From: a bacterium
GTDB taxonomy: Bacteria > Chloroflexota > Dormibacteria > Aeolococcales > Bog-877
Assembly (NCBI GenBank): GCA_021809895.1
Contig: JAJZJU010000018.1
Span: 1 to 32,732 of the forward strand
Direction of reading: 5' to 3'
Length of the DNA stretch: 32,732 bases
The notes under the pieces were generated by a model. That model saw only the letters and a list, made by a program, of their open reading frames with translations. It ran no database searches and was not told the DNA's origin. The position numbers were made by a program, and so were the translations under genes. How positions within the stretch are numbered: position 1 is the stretch's first letter; every line of letters starts with the position of its first letter. Positions 8,176-17,173 of this stretch are shown piece by piece.

Positions 8176-9003
8176 TCAGCCCTGGTGAAGATCGAGAATC
8201 AAATGCTCCACAGCCTTGGCGAATCCCTCCTCCTCGTTGGAGTCGGTCACCTGGTGGGCCGCCCGCTTGACCTCGTCATCAGCCTGGCCCATGGCAATGC
8301 TGAGGCCCGAGTCGGAGAACATCAGAACGTCGTTGGGCATGTCCCCGATGGTGGCTATCTCCTGCTTCTGGATCCCGTACCGAGCAGCCAGGTATGAGAC
8401 CACCTCTCCCTTGTTGGCCAGAGGGTGAGTGAGGTCCAGGTAGTACGGCTGGGAGAGCGCGGCAGACACATGTTCGCCGAACTTCTCATGGGCAGCCCGG
8501 GCCACGGACTCGATCGCCTTGTGGTCGTCGCTCACCCCCACGATCTTAGCGATGTGTTGGTCGAGTTTGTCGTACGAGTCGACCACCTTGGGTTCGAACT
8601 GGACGGTCTTCGCCTCCCGCTCGACGTGGGAGCCGCTCCTTTCCTGCACGTACCACTCGGCCCCCTGGTAGAGCCAGACTCCCTCCAGCGTCTCACCCAG
8701 CAGAGAGACTATGGGACCCACCAGCTCCTTGGGGATCACCTTCTGCTGCAAGGTCTTGAGCTCCGAGTCCACGATGAGGCCGCCGTTGAAGGCCGCTATC
8801 GGGGTCTCCAGGTGCAACGGGTCGATCAACATGGACATCCCGCGGGGTGGCCGCCCGCTGGTGATCGCGAAGTGGATCCCCACCTCCTTCAACCTGGCCA
8901 CGGCGGCAACCGCGCGCTTGGTGAGGACCTTGTCAGGAGTTACCAGAGTCCCATCGACATCCGCCAGCAGCAGCTTGACGGACGAGGCCGTCACGGCAAC
9001 CAT
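8176..9003 (-). CDS. Cof-type HAD-superfamily phosphatase
   Basis: A 275-residue protein from the ATG at 9003. HAD motif I is DVDGT (15-19; nucleophile D15, acid D17), motif II is ITSGR, a lysine equivalent lies in the NKGEV segment, and motif IV is GDMPNDVLMF with two acidic residues. A large C2B-type cap domain lies between motifs II and III. Such enzymes dephosphorylate sugar phosphates, pyridoxal phosphate or FMN in the cytoplasm. A TACATT box 5 nt before the ATG suggests a leaderless or near-leaderless message. The frame extends upstream to 9045 without support. Same strand as the molybdenum hydroxylase operon but about 280 nt away, so probably separate. Confidence 0.92.
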   Translation of the reverse strand: MVAVTASSVKLLLADVDGTLVTPDKVLTKRAVAAVARLKEVGIHFAITSGRPPRGMSMLIDPLHLETPIAAFNGGLIVDSELKTLQQKVIPKELVGPIVSLLGETLEGVWLYQGAEWYVQERSGSHVEREAKTVQFEPKVVDSYDKLDQHIAKIVGVSDDHKAIESVARAAHEKFGEHVSAALSQPYYLDLTHPLANKGEVVSYLAARYGIQKQEIATIGDMPNDVLMFSDSGLSIAMGQADDEVKRAAHQVTDSNEEEGFAKAVEHLILDLHQG

Positions 9004-9120
9004 CCAGGAATGTAGGGTCGAGAGCCTACCGATGACGGTTCCCACCCAGTTGTCGGGACGGAGGGGCCGGTCTGAGGATCTCTGAACACTACTTCGTCCT
9101 CCCTGGTTGCCCTCAGCTTA

Positions 9121-9135
9121 GCTGGCTCCGCCAGC
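9121..9135. repeat. perfect 6-bp inverted repeat, GCTGGC-TCC-GCCAGC
   Basis: A small GC-rich stem-loop in the 384-nt interval (9004-9387) between the divergent HAD phosphatase and livK genes. No U-tract follows on either strand. It could be an operator or chance. The rest of the interval holds only the livK promoter. Confidence 0.3.
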
Positions 9136-9271
9136 GGCCTCGGTTCTTCGATTAATGAGTGGTCCCTGGGATCTCGGCTGACCAGCTCGTTTACCGTTGG
9201 GCCGGGCCGGAGCCGAGTGCCGCCACCGCGCTCGACGGCAGCCATTGCGAAGCTCGAATGCCGAGGGGCCA

Positions 9272-9300
9272 TTGCCAGAGTCAGAACCAGATGCTATAAA
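9272..9300 (+). promoter_or_regulatory. promoter of liv operon 1
   Basis: TTGCCA (9272-9277), a 17-nt spacer and TATAAA (9295-9300), with TG at 9292-9293 giving an extended -10. The predicted transcription start is near 9307, about 80 nt ahead of the livK ATG. It is one of the best consensus matches in the window and stands out from the GC-rich surroundings. Confidence 0.7.
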
Positions 9301-9387
9301 GCAGGGAACTCTCTGGCTCACCCACTGTGCCAGGCACGATTCGACGCTTGAGTTCGCCCCGGACCACACCCAGGAGGATCCGAGTAC

Positions 9388-10647
9388 ATGCTGATTCCCA
9401 GAACGCGCACCGTCGGTTTGGCGGCCCTGAGCGCCCTCCTAGCGAGCGGGCTCGCCGCATGCGGAGCCTCCAGCAGCACCACCGCCTCCAGCGGGGCTCC
9501 CAAGAACATCGTGATCGGAACCTTGTACTCCGGCTCCGGCTCCTTCGCCAATTCGTCGCTGCCCGAGTTCCAGGGCCTGAAGTTCTGGATCAAGGAGGAG
9601 AACGCTGCGGGCGGCGTCTACGTCAAGGCCTTCAACAAGAAGATCCCCATCAAGCTGGTGGCTCTCAACGACCAGAGTTCCACCACCACGGCCACCACCC
9701 TGTACGAGCAGCTGGTGACCCAGGACAACATCAACATCTTCGTCCCCGATTTCGGATCGGTCCTCACCCTGCCGGCGGTGACCATCGCCGAAGAGCACCA
9801 CATGCTGCTCTTCGACCAGACCGCCACCGGCGCCCCCCTCTTCACCCCGGGCAACAAGTACATCGTGCTTTGCGACCTTCCCCTGTCCGTGATCTGGCCC
9901 GACCCTCTGGCGCATTTCATTCTCGCCAAGCACATCGCCAGGGTCGCCATCATCTATGGAGCCAATGACTTTGACGCCACCCAGGCGGCCACGGTCAAGT
10001 CCGTGCTCGCCCAGGGCGGGATCACCCCCGTGTACTACCAGGCGGTGCCGACGACAACCACCTCGTACGGCACTCTGCTGCACGACATCGCCGCCACCAA
10101 CCCCCAGGCGGTGATCGAGCTGGGATACGCGTCGAACGACATCCCCTTCCTGCAGGCGGTCCACCAGGGTGGCTACCACTTTGGGATGGTGATGACCGCC
10201 TTCCCCGGTCAGCAGTTTTCCCTGATCGAAGGCGCGGTCGGCAAGGCCGGCCTCTCGTACACCTACACCTACGGCGTGCCTCCGTACATCAAGTTCAACA
10301 CCGTGAGTGAGGGGTTGGGCACCAACGCCTTCATCTCCAAGTTCGGGGGCGGCAACATCGCCAACGTCAGCTTCGAGAATGTGGCCGGCTACAACACCGG
10401 GCTCATCATCCAGGCGGCCCTGGCCCACGCCACCAAGTTCACCCAACTGAGCATGCGGGCAGCCCTGTTCGGGCTCAGCGGCCACTTCACCACCCTGGAC
10501 GGGGCATTCCAGCTGAATTCCGAGGGCGGCCAGGTGGGCGAACTCCTCCCCTTGGCGCAGATGCTTCCCACCAGCAGCGGCAACGCCATCAAGATCGTCT
10601 ACCCGCCGGCCAGCGCTGACCACTCAGCCGTGTATCCCGCGCCCTGA
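9388..10647 (+). CDS. livK: branched-chain amino acid-type ABC transporter substrate-binding lipoprotein (operon 1)
   Basis: A 419-residue protein from an ATG with AGGAGG about 10 nt upstream. Residues 1-25 are a lipoprotein signal (LLASGLAAC lipobox), followed by an Ala/Ser/Thr linker and a periplasmic-binding fold of the type I, LivK/Leu-Ile-Val class (IVIGTLYSGSGSFA, NAAGGVYV, VALNDQSSTT). It would capture a solute outside the membrane and deliver it to the LivHMGF complex encoded next. Family members bind amino acids, urea, amides or aromatic acids, so the ligand is open. A 17-bp stem-loop separates it from livH, which fits higher expression of the binding protein than of the permeases. 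Confidence 0.92.
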   Translation: MLIPRTRTVGLAALSALLASGLAACGASSSTTASSGAPKNIVIGTLYSGSGSFANSSLPEFQGLKFWIKEENAAGGVYVKAFNKKIPIKLVALNDQSSTTTATTLYEQLVTQDNINIFVPDFGSVLTLPAVTIAEEHHMLLFDQTATGAPLFTPGNKYIVLCDLPLSVIWPDPLAHFILAKHIARVAIIYGANDFDATQAATVKSVLAQGGITPVYYQAVPTTTTSYGTLLHDIAATNPQAVIELGYASNDIPFLQAVHQGGYHFGMVMTAFPGQQFSLIEGAVGKAGLSYTYTYGVPPYIKFNTVSEGLGTNAFISKFGGGNIANVSFENVAGYNTGLIIQAALAHATKFTQLSMRAALFGLSGHFTTLDGAFQLNSEGGQVGELLPLAQMLPTSSGNAIKIVYPPASADHSAVYPAP

Positions 10648-10676
10648 CCAGACTCTAGACGGCGACCGACTCCGCT

Positions 10677-10715
10677 CCTGGCGGGCTGGCCGGTAACTCC
10701 GGCCGGCCCGCCAGG
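10677..10715 (+). terminator. 17-bp stem-loop between livK and livH (attenuator or mRNA-stabilising hairpin)
   Basis: Arms 10677-10693 and 10699-10715 pair over 17 positions with one T:G wobble and a TAACT loop. The sequence after it (TCCTCCCATG) is not U-rich, so it is not a classic intrinsic terminator. Between a binding-protein gene and its permease gene, such a structure often protects the upstream mRNA from 3' exonucleases or partly terminates transcription. That role is inference. Confidence 0.6.
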
Positions 10716-10756
10716 TCCTCCCATGTCAGCCAATCCCACTAGGAGGCCGTGGCCCC

Positions 10757-11635
10757 TTGCTCTGGCTCTTCGCCCTGATCGCGGGGATTCTGTTCGGGCT
10801 CTACTACGCCCTCGCCGCCCTGGGGCTCAACCTCATCTTCGGGGTGATGCGGATGGTGAACCTCGCCCACGGCGATGTGATCATGTTGGGCGGCTTCGCC
10901 GCAGTGCTGCTGTTCGACCGCCTCGGGATCAACCCCCTCATCACGGTCCTGCTGGTGATCCCGCCCTCCCTGCTGGTCGGCTTCGTCGCCTACTACCTCT
11001 TGGGAACCAGGGTGCAGCGCAGCCGCGACCCTGAAATGATGTCGCTGGTGATGTTCTTCGGAGTGTCCCAGGTCGTCGAGGCGCTGGCCGTGATCGGCTT
11101 TGGAAACAACGAGGCGTCGATCACCTCGGCGGTGTTCGGGTCCAAGCCCTTCAGCATCGCCGGTCAGGGGGTGCCCGGCGCCTGGTTGGTCAGCGCGGGG
11201 GTTGGGCTGGCGGCACTCATACTGCTGTTCGTCTACCTGTACCACACCGGGCTGGGGCGGGCCACCAGGGCGATCATGTCGAATGCCGACGAGGCCCGCG
11301 CGGTGGGGGTCAATCCCGACAGGATCTCGGCGATCACCTTCGGGATCGGAGTCGGACTGGCCGCGATCGCCGGCATCTTCAGTCTTTTCATGATCGGAGG
11401 AACCACCCCCAGCGAGGGAGTGGGCCTGACCGTGACCGCCTTCGCCGTGATCGTGATCGGTGGCCTGGGGAGTCCCATGGGCACCTTCCTGGGCGGGATC
11501 GTCTTCGGGCTGGCCCTCATGTTCACCCAAACCTATGCGCCCGTCTGGTCCGGGTTCGCCCCCTTCGCGATCCTGCTGGTGATCATGCTGGTGCGGCCGA
11601 CCGGCCTGATGGGGCGATCGGTTCGCAGTGTCTAA
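10757..11635 (+). CDS. livH: branched-chain amino acid-type ABC transporter permease LivH (operon 1)
   Basis: 292 residues, about eight hydrophobic segments. It begins at a TTG (10757) preceded by AGGAGG at 10741-10746. The N-terminal run GLYYALAALGLNLIFGVMRMVNLAHG is characteristic of LivH, and the EAA-like cytoplasmic loop appears as RATRAIMSNADEARAVGVNPDRI. It forms the membrane channel with LivM. The livM start lies 8 nt inside the end of this gene. Confidence 0.93.
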   Translation: MLWLFALIAGILFGLYYALAALGLNLIFGVMRMVNLAHGDVIMLGGFAAVLLFDRLGINPLITVLLVIPPSLLVGFVAYYLLGTRVQRSRDPEMMSLVMFFGVSQVVEALAVIGFGNNEASITSAVFGSKPFSIAGQGVPGAWLVSAGVGLAALILLFVYLYHTGLGRATRAIMSNADEARAVGVNPDRISAITFGIGVGLAAIAGIFSLFMIGGTTPSEGVGLTVTAFAVIVIGGLGSPMGTFLGGIVFGLALMFTQTYAPVWSGFAPFAILLVIMLVRPTGLMGRSVRSV

Positions 11636-12590
11636 GCTGTCCCAGAGGATGCAGGCGGTGGCGCAGCGACCGCGCCGCCAGTTGGTGTCCGATGCCCTGA
11701 TGGTGGTGCTGCCACCGGCTGGCTTCTTTGCCGCCTCGTTCTTCTACAACAACCAGCTCCTGCTGCTCACCATGATGGTCTATGTCGCCCTCGCCCAGGG
11801 CCTCAACGTCATCTTCGGGTTCACCGGTTACCTGCCCTTCGGCTACGTCGGCTTCTTCGGGGCGGGAGCGTACGGGACCGCCCTCAGTGTCCACTTCCTG
11901 CATGTGCCGATCCTGGTCGCGGTGCTTCTCGGGGGAGTGGCGGGGCTGCTGGTCGCGGCTCTGCTATCGCCCCTGCTGCGCCTGACGGGCGCCTACTTCG
12001 CGATCGCATCCCTGGCGGCCGCCGAGGCGCTCTACTACCTGGTGTCGAACCCCCAGTTGACGGCGGTCACCAATGGGCCCTACGGGGTGAACCTCGCCTC
12101 CGTGTACAACTCGGGGGCAGCCTTCGACGCCGCCGTGATTCTGGTCGGGATCGCCATGCTCTGCGTGGTGTGGGTGCGCCGCTCCCACTTCGGGATGTCC
12201 CTGCGGGCGATCCGGGCCGACCCCCTCTCCGCGCGCATGGCCGGGGTCAACGTGGTGAGGGCACGAACCATCGCGTGGCTGATCAGCGCCAGCCTGGCTG
12301 GACTGGCGGGAGCGATCTATGCGTGGGCGATCTCGGTGTTCTATCCGGAAGCGGTCTTCGACCTCTCCATCAGCGTGTTCGCGATCGTCTTCGCCCTCTT
12401 CGGTGGCGTGGGCACGGTCCTGGGGCCGCTGCTGGGGGCGATCGTCCTCTATGGCGTCTACAACTACATCGGGGTCTCCCAACCCCAGGAGTTCCAGCTC
12501 ATCTATGGCGTCCTGATCGTCCTGATCGTGCTGTTCCTGCCCAACGGGCTGCTCTCCATCCGGCTGAGAAGGCTGCGCCGTGGACGATAG
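11628..12590 (+). CDS. livM: branched-chain amino acid-type ABC transporter permease LivM (operon 1)
   Basis: 320 residues from a GTG (11628) overlapping the livH stop by 8 nt. The LivM pattern is clear: AQGLNVIFGFTGYLPFGYVGFFGAGAY near residues 55-80, the loop SLRAIRADPLSARMAGVNVVRARTIAWL, and SVFAIVFALFGGVGTVLGPLLGA toward the end. Multiple membrane helices. It partners LivH and contacts the ATPases LivG and LivF. The next gene starts 11 nt before its stop, indicating translational coupling through the operon. Confidence 0.93.
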   Translation: MSKLSQRMQAVAQRPRRQLVSDALMVVLPPAGFFAASFFYNNQLLLLTMMVYVALAQGLNVIFGFTGYLPFGYVGFFGAGAYGTALSVHFLHVPILVAVLLGGVAGLLVAALLSPLLRLTGAYFAIASLAAAEALYYLVSNPQLTAVTNGPYGVNLASVYNSGAAFDAAVILVGIAMLCVVWVRRSHFGMSLRAIRADPLSARMAGVNVVRARTIAWLISASLAGLAGAIYAWAISVFYPEAVFDLSISVFAIVFALFGGVGTVLGPLLGAIVLYGVYNYIGVSQPQEFQLIYGVLIVLIVLFLPNGLLSIRLRRLRRGR

Positions 12591-13279
12591 CCCCGCCCTG
12601 CGCATCAGCGGGCTCACCCGAAGCTTCGGTGGGCTGCCGGCCCTGGCAGGGGTGGACCTCGAGCTGCGGCGCGGCGAGGTCGTCGGCCTGCTGGGCCCCA
12701 ACGGCTCAGGCAAAACCACCCTCATCAATGTCATCAGCGGGGTCTACCGTCCCACCGCTGGACGCGTGGAGGTGATGGGCCACGACGCCACCGGATCTGC
12801 CCCAGAGGGGCTGGTCCGACTGGGCCTGAACCGCACCTTCCAAACCCCCCGCCCCTTCCGGACGCTGACCCTCAGGGAGAACGTCTCGGTGGCGCTTCGT
12901 CACGGCCGCAACCCCGGCCAGAGTGAGGACGAGATCCTCCAACTCTGCGGGCTGGGGGGCAAGGGCAACCTGCTCGCCGAGAGCCTCAACTCCAGCGAGC
13001 AGAAGCGTCTCGACCTGGCCCGCGCCCTCGCCACCGGACCCGACGTCCTGCTGGTCGACGAGCTGGCGGCGGGAATGCGCCACGACGAACTGGACGGGGC
13101 TGCGGAGCTGCTGCGCGGGCTGGCCGCTGCGGGCCGAGCCCTGCTGGTGGTTGAACATCTGATGGGCTTCGTGAGGCAGGTGACCCACCGGGTGGTGGTC
13201 CTCAACGCGGGGGCCGCCATCTTCGCCGGGTCCCTCGAGGAGGCATCGCAGGATCCCCGTGTGGTGGAGGTCTTCCTGG

Positions 13280-13287
<8 letters not shown>
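12580..13287 (+). CDS. livG: ABC transporter ATPase LivG with degenerate signature motif (operon 1)
   Basis: 235 residues from a GTG (12580). Walker A is GPNGSGKT (39-46), the Q-loop lies in FQTPRPF, Walker B is DVLLVDE (155-161) with the catalytic glutamate kept, and the H-switch is H193 (VVEHLM). The signature normally read as LSGGQ or LSYGQ is LNSSEQ (136-141), and the usual DEP is DEL. LivG typically has about 250 residues, so it is slightly short. Because the paired LivF carries a normal LSGGQ, the transporter may have one weakened ATP site, as in asymmetric ABC exporters. That is inference. Confidence 0.9.
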
Positions 13288-14004
<717 letters not shown>

Positions 14005-14008
<4 letters not shown>

Positions 14009-14328
14009 CCAGTTCGCGTCGTCCAGTTGTGATCAAGTGGGCCCACGCGGGGGAGCAGGTCCCGGCAGCCCACGGCCTGGACCGTTGCCGAGCGGTGCTT
14101 GCACAGATCGGGGCTGTCCGTGGGGATCAGACGACTCATCCGCGGATCATCGAGATCCACGGCAACGCTCCCAGCGCCGCCGCCCCGGGAGAGCCCCAGA
14201 CCGCCATCTCACCAGCCGCTCAAGAGCGGATCGGACACGCCCGCCTTGATCGCCTGGTGGTCCCCCTCGTGTTGTTCGCTGGTCCCCGGGTCCCGGACCC
14301 AGCCCAGTTGGTCCCCGGCATCCGGTGA
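14005..14328 (+). CDS. unrecognised 107-residue protein in liv operon 1
   Basis: I do not recognise this protein. The ATG overlaps the livF stop by 4 nt (ATGA), and its own TGA overlaps the GTG of the LLM oxidoreductase by 4 nt (GTGA), so translation appears coupled on both sides. Codon use is GC-rich at third positions like its neighbours. It has no signal peptide and no membrane segment. It holds basic and hydrophobic patches (VVIKWAHAG near the start, ARLDRLVVPLVLF near residue 85), one cysteine and an Ala/Pro-rich middle. It could be a small accessory protein, or a non-functional frame that merely fills the gap. Confidence 0.55.
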
Positions 14329-15221
14329 GAGTCGGTGTCGTCCTGCCGCAGACCGAGATCGGTGCAGATCCGGCGGCCATAGCCGCCTACGCACGGGGAG
14401 TGGAGGGCCTGGGATACAGGCACATCCTCGCCTATGACCACGTGCTCGGAGCTGATCCAGCGGTCCACCGTGAGCTCCGCGGACCCTACAACCTCAGTCA
14501 CACCTTCCACGAGCCGATGGTTCTGTTCGGCTACCTGGCCGCGATCACGTCTCTGGAGCTGGTGACCGGCATCATCATCCTGCCCCAGCGGCAGACAGCG
14601 CTGGTCGCCAAGCAGGCGGCCGAGATCGACATTCTCACCAGAGGTCACCTCCGGCTGGGTGTCGGACTGGGCTGGAATCCCGTCGAGTACGAGGCCTTGG
14701 GGAAGTCGTTCAACGACCGGGGCCGACGGGTGGAGGAGCAGGTCGTGCTGCTGCGTCGTCTGTGGACCGAGGCCGCGGTCACCCACCGCGGCGAGCACGA
14801 GAGGATCACGGCGGCGGGCCTGGCCCCACCGCCCAGGCAGCGCCCCATCCCGATCTGGTTCGGTGGCTCCAGCCCGGCAGCGCTGCGGCGCGCGGGGCGG
14901 CTGGCTGACGGGTGGTTCCCCCAGGCCGACCCCGGCCCCGAACTCGAGCGGGCCAGATCTCTGGTCAAAGAGGGAGCAGTCAGCGCCGGCCGGGACCCGG
15001 GCCGCATCGGCATGGAGGGGGTGGTCAGCTGGACCAGGGAGGGAGCTGGGCGCATAGCTCAGGAGGTGCGCGCATGGGCGGAGGCGGGCGCCACCCACGT
15101 GTCCATCAGCACCATGCGGGCCGGTCTTGGAGGCGTGGAGGAACACTTGGCCGCTCTGGCACAGGCTGCCACGGCGATCAACCTCGAACCGGCTCCGGAC
15201 GAGCCATTCCTCAAATCGTGA
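14325..15221 (+). CDS. LLM-class (luciferase-like) flavin-dependent oxidoreductase, probably F420- or FMN-linked
   Basis: 298 residues from a GTG that overlaps the preceding stop by 4 nt. The TIM-barrel family signatures are clear: AYARGVEGLGYRHILAYDHVLGAD at the start, EIDILTRGHLRLGVGLGWNPVEYEALG in the middle and PIPIWFGGSSPAALRRAGRLADGWFP after it. The pattern is that of the actinobacterial F420-dependent LLM subgroup, but FMNH2-dependent monooxygenases look similar. As the last gene of operon 1 it probably acts on the imported compound or a product of it. The 3' end overlaps the remnant tnpB frame on the other strand by 11 nt. Confidence 0.9.
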   Translation: MRVGVVLPQTEIGADPAAIAAYARGVEGLGYRHILAYDHVLGADPAVHRELRGPYNLSHTFHEPMVLFGYLAAITSLELVTGIIILPQRQTALVAKQAAEIDILTRGHLRLGVGLGWNPVEYEALGKSFNDRGRRVEEQVVLLRRLWTEAAVTHRGEHERITAAGLAPPPRQRPIPIWFGGSSPAALRRAGRLADGWFPQADPGPELERARSLVKEGAVSAGRDPGRIGMEGVVSWTREGAGRIAQEVRAWAEAGATHVSISTMRAGLGGVEEHLAALAQAATAINLEPAPDEPFLKS

Positions 15222-15825
15222 CAAATGGGTCACGGGGGTGAGGACCACCGGTAGGGCCGGTTGGCCCGGGGGCGATCCGGGGTCTTGCCTCCCAGCCACC
15301 AGCCGGACCAGGCCCGGTCTTACGGTCGGAGCCACAGGCGGGTAACGTCTCCGCCGCACTGGCGGTGACGGCTGGACGGGCCCGCCCGGCGAGGTTGATC
15401 GCGGCGTTGAGGTCCCGATCCAGGACCACGCCACAGCTCTGGCAGCGGTAGGTCCGCTCCGAGAGCGACAGCTCCTGGTGGACTGTCCCGCACACAGCGC
15501 AGGTCTTGGAGCTGGGCTACCAGCGGTCGGCCACCACCAATTCGCAACCGTACCACTGGCATATGTAGGTCAGCTCGCGGCGGAACTCATAGACACCGGC
15601 ATCCGAGAGCGCTGGGGCCAGCCAGCGGGCGGCCCGGACCCGATTGCGCGAGCCGCGCCGATTGCGGGGGTGAGCCCAAGAGAGGCGGCGGAGCCGGCGC
15701 GGCCCCTTCGCAGCGCCTTCGGCCCGGGGATGGCCATTTCGCCTGAGCCGGAGAGCTACCATCACGCCCCACCCTGGCCAGCTCCGGTCAAAGCGGACAT
15801 CGGGCCCTCGGTCGATGGCGCCGGG
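15211..15825 (-). pseudogene. tnpB: tnpB-like (IS200/IS605 or IS607 OrfB) remnant with in-frame stop and internal deletion
   Basis: Read on the minus strand, the frame shows the TnpB landmarks in order: IDRG near 15815 (possible RuvC-I Asp), PRRLRRLSWAHPRNRRGSRNR near 15700-15640, ALSDAGVYEFRRELTY...YGCELVVADRW, then TAG at 15519-15517, then PSSKTCAVCG...CQSCG (a CxxC/CxxC zinc ribbon) and LDRDLNAAINLAGRARP with a long GPGPAGG-type tail. The stop sits exactly where related proteins have a tyrosine (RWYPSSKTC), so a point mutation is likely. About 80-90 residues expected between GSRNR and ALSDAG, including the second RuvC motif, are missing. The protein cannot be active. No tnpA was found. Confidence 0.8.
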
Positions 15826-15983
15826 TATGCGTGGGGCGCCTGGTGAGGCGGAACCGGCACCGAGACCAGCTCCCATCCGATCAAGCCCGGCTCCGAGTCG
15901 ATGGGTGGGCGCTGCGCCCGCCGGGCTCCGACCGCGGTTGCAGCGCCAGTCTGAGCAACCGGGACTGACCGTTGAGGCATCCA

Positions 15984-15989
15984 TAGAAT
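15984..15989 (+). promoter_or_regulatory. candidate -10 box giving a leaderless amidohydrolase mRNA
   Basis: TAGAAT ends 6 nt before the ATG at 15996, and no ribosome-binding site is present. The predicted transcription start is the A of the start codon. Confidence 0.45.
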
Positions 15990-15995
15990 GGACCG

Positions 15996-16946
15996 ATGCG
16001 GATCATCGCCCTGGAGGAGCACCTACTGCCCAAGGACGTGGTCTCGGCAATCGGCATGGACGAGGCCAGCCTTCGCGGCACCGGCGACGCCCTGGATGAC
16101 CTGGGTGAGGGCAGGCTGCGGATCATGGACGCGGCCGGGATCGAGGTCCAGGTCCTCTCCGCTTTGGCCTACGAGGTCCAGGCGCTGGAAGCCGCCCGCT
16201 CGCTGGCCGTTTCCCGTGACCTCAATGACCTGATGGCGGCCACCGTGGCAGCCCATCCGGGCCGCTTTCGCGCCTTCGCCACGCTGCCCACATCCGACCC
16301 AGGGGCCGCCGCCCATGAGCTGTCCCGAGCGGTGCTCGAGCTGGGGATGGTGGGCACCATGATCCACGGCCAGACCCACGGGGTCTTCCTGGACGACCCA
16401 TCCATGGCAGAGGTACTCGCCACCGCCGAGCGGCTTCGCGTCCCGATCTACCTCCATCCCGGCCCTCCGCCCCCAGCGGTGCGCCAGGCGTACTACTCCG
16501 GCCTGGAGCCCAAGGTGGCGGCTGCCCTTTCGACCTCGGCCTGGGGCTGGCACTCCGAGTGCGGTCTGCACGTGCTGAGGATGGTGGTGAACGGGGTCTT
16601 CGAGCGGTTCCCCGGCCTGCAGGTGATCGTCGGCCACATGGGAGAGATGCTGCCGTTCTCCCTGGCCCGAGCCGATGAGCGGCTGACCCCGGTGGCCCAG
16701 GGCCTCTCCGCGACAGTGGCCGAGACCGTGCGCCAGCATGTGCACGTGACCACCTGCGGCTACACCACCACCCCGCCTTTGCTGTGCGCGCTGATGGTGG
16801 TGGGCGCCGACCGAATGCTGTTCTCGGTCGACCACCCATTCTCGGACAGCTCCGGGGCGACCGCCTTCTTGACGGCAGCGCCGCTCAGCCCCACCGATCT
16901 GGAGAAGATCGCCCACTCCAACGCCGAGCGGTTGCTGGGCCTCTGA
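15996..16946 (+). CDS. amidohydrolase-family protein, ACMSD / gamma-resorcylate decarboxylase-like
   Basis: 316 residues. The N-terminal LEEHLLP (E8, H9) replaces the HxH pair of classical amidohydrolases, as in the ACMSD and 2,6-dihydroxybenzoate decarboxylase group. Further metal and catalytic positions are H154 (YLHPGPPPP), H214 (VIVGHMGEMLPF) and D279 (FSVDHPF). Family members non-oxidatively decarboxylate or hydrate aromatic or muconate-type acids using Zn or Mn. The start at 15996 is supported by a TAGAAT box 6 nt upstream. It lies downstream of operon 1 beyond the tnpB remnant and has its own promoter, so a joint pathway with the LLM enzyme is only possible. A hairpin follows the stop directly. 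Confidence 0.9.
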   Translation: MRIIALEEHLLPKDVVSAIGMDEASLRGTGDALDDLGEGRLRIMDAAGIEVQVLSALAYEVQALEAARSLAVSRDLNDLMAATVAAHPGRFRAFATLPTSDPGAAAHELSRAVLELGMVGTMIHGQTHGVFLDDPSMAEVLATAERLRVPIYLHPGPPPPAVRQAYYSGLEPKVAAALSTSAWGWHSECGLHVLRMVVNGVFERFPGLQVIVGHMGEMLPFSLARADERLTPVAQGLSATVAETVRQHVHVTTCGYTTTPPLLCALMVVGADRMLFSVDHPFSDSSGATAFLTAAPLSPTDLEKIAHSNAERLLGL

Positions 16947-16963
16947 TCCCGGCCGCCCCGGGA
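16947..16963 (+). terminator. stem-loop directly after the amidohydrolase stop codon
   Basis: TCCCGG-CCGCC-CCGGGA, a perfect 6-bp stem starting right after the TGA. It lacks a U-tract. The remaining interval to 17173, between convergent genes, shows no gene. Confidence 0.4.
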
Positions 16964-17173
16964 CGTGCCGTGGGAAGCCCGCGTCCGAGGTGGCCCCCTT
17001 CCCGGCCGGCGCCCCCACCGTCCCCAACCACCGCGGCCCTTTCGAGCACAGGGCCGGACAGCCGCGGGCGAGCCCGACCGGACGCGCGCTGTTCCCCGCC
17101 CGGCCGTGATCCACCGGGTGGTACGGCGCAGCCCTGGCTCGTCACGGTCCTCACGAGAGCACTGGCTCAGCGC

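Noticed and set aside
9439-10623. Long minus-strand frame of 394 residues opposite livK
   Set aside because: A GC-rich antisense shadow, rich in Gly, Val, Asp and Glu, without motifs. The plus strand encodes an evident lipoprotein.
10677-10715. Classic rho-independent terminator
   Set aside because: The stem is strong but no run of T follows, and livH with its own AGGAGG site follows at once.
14220-15434. Minus-strand frame of 404 residues opposite the LLM oxidoreductase
   Set aside because: No motifs, and the plus-strand frame has complete LLM-family signatures.
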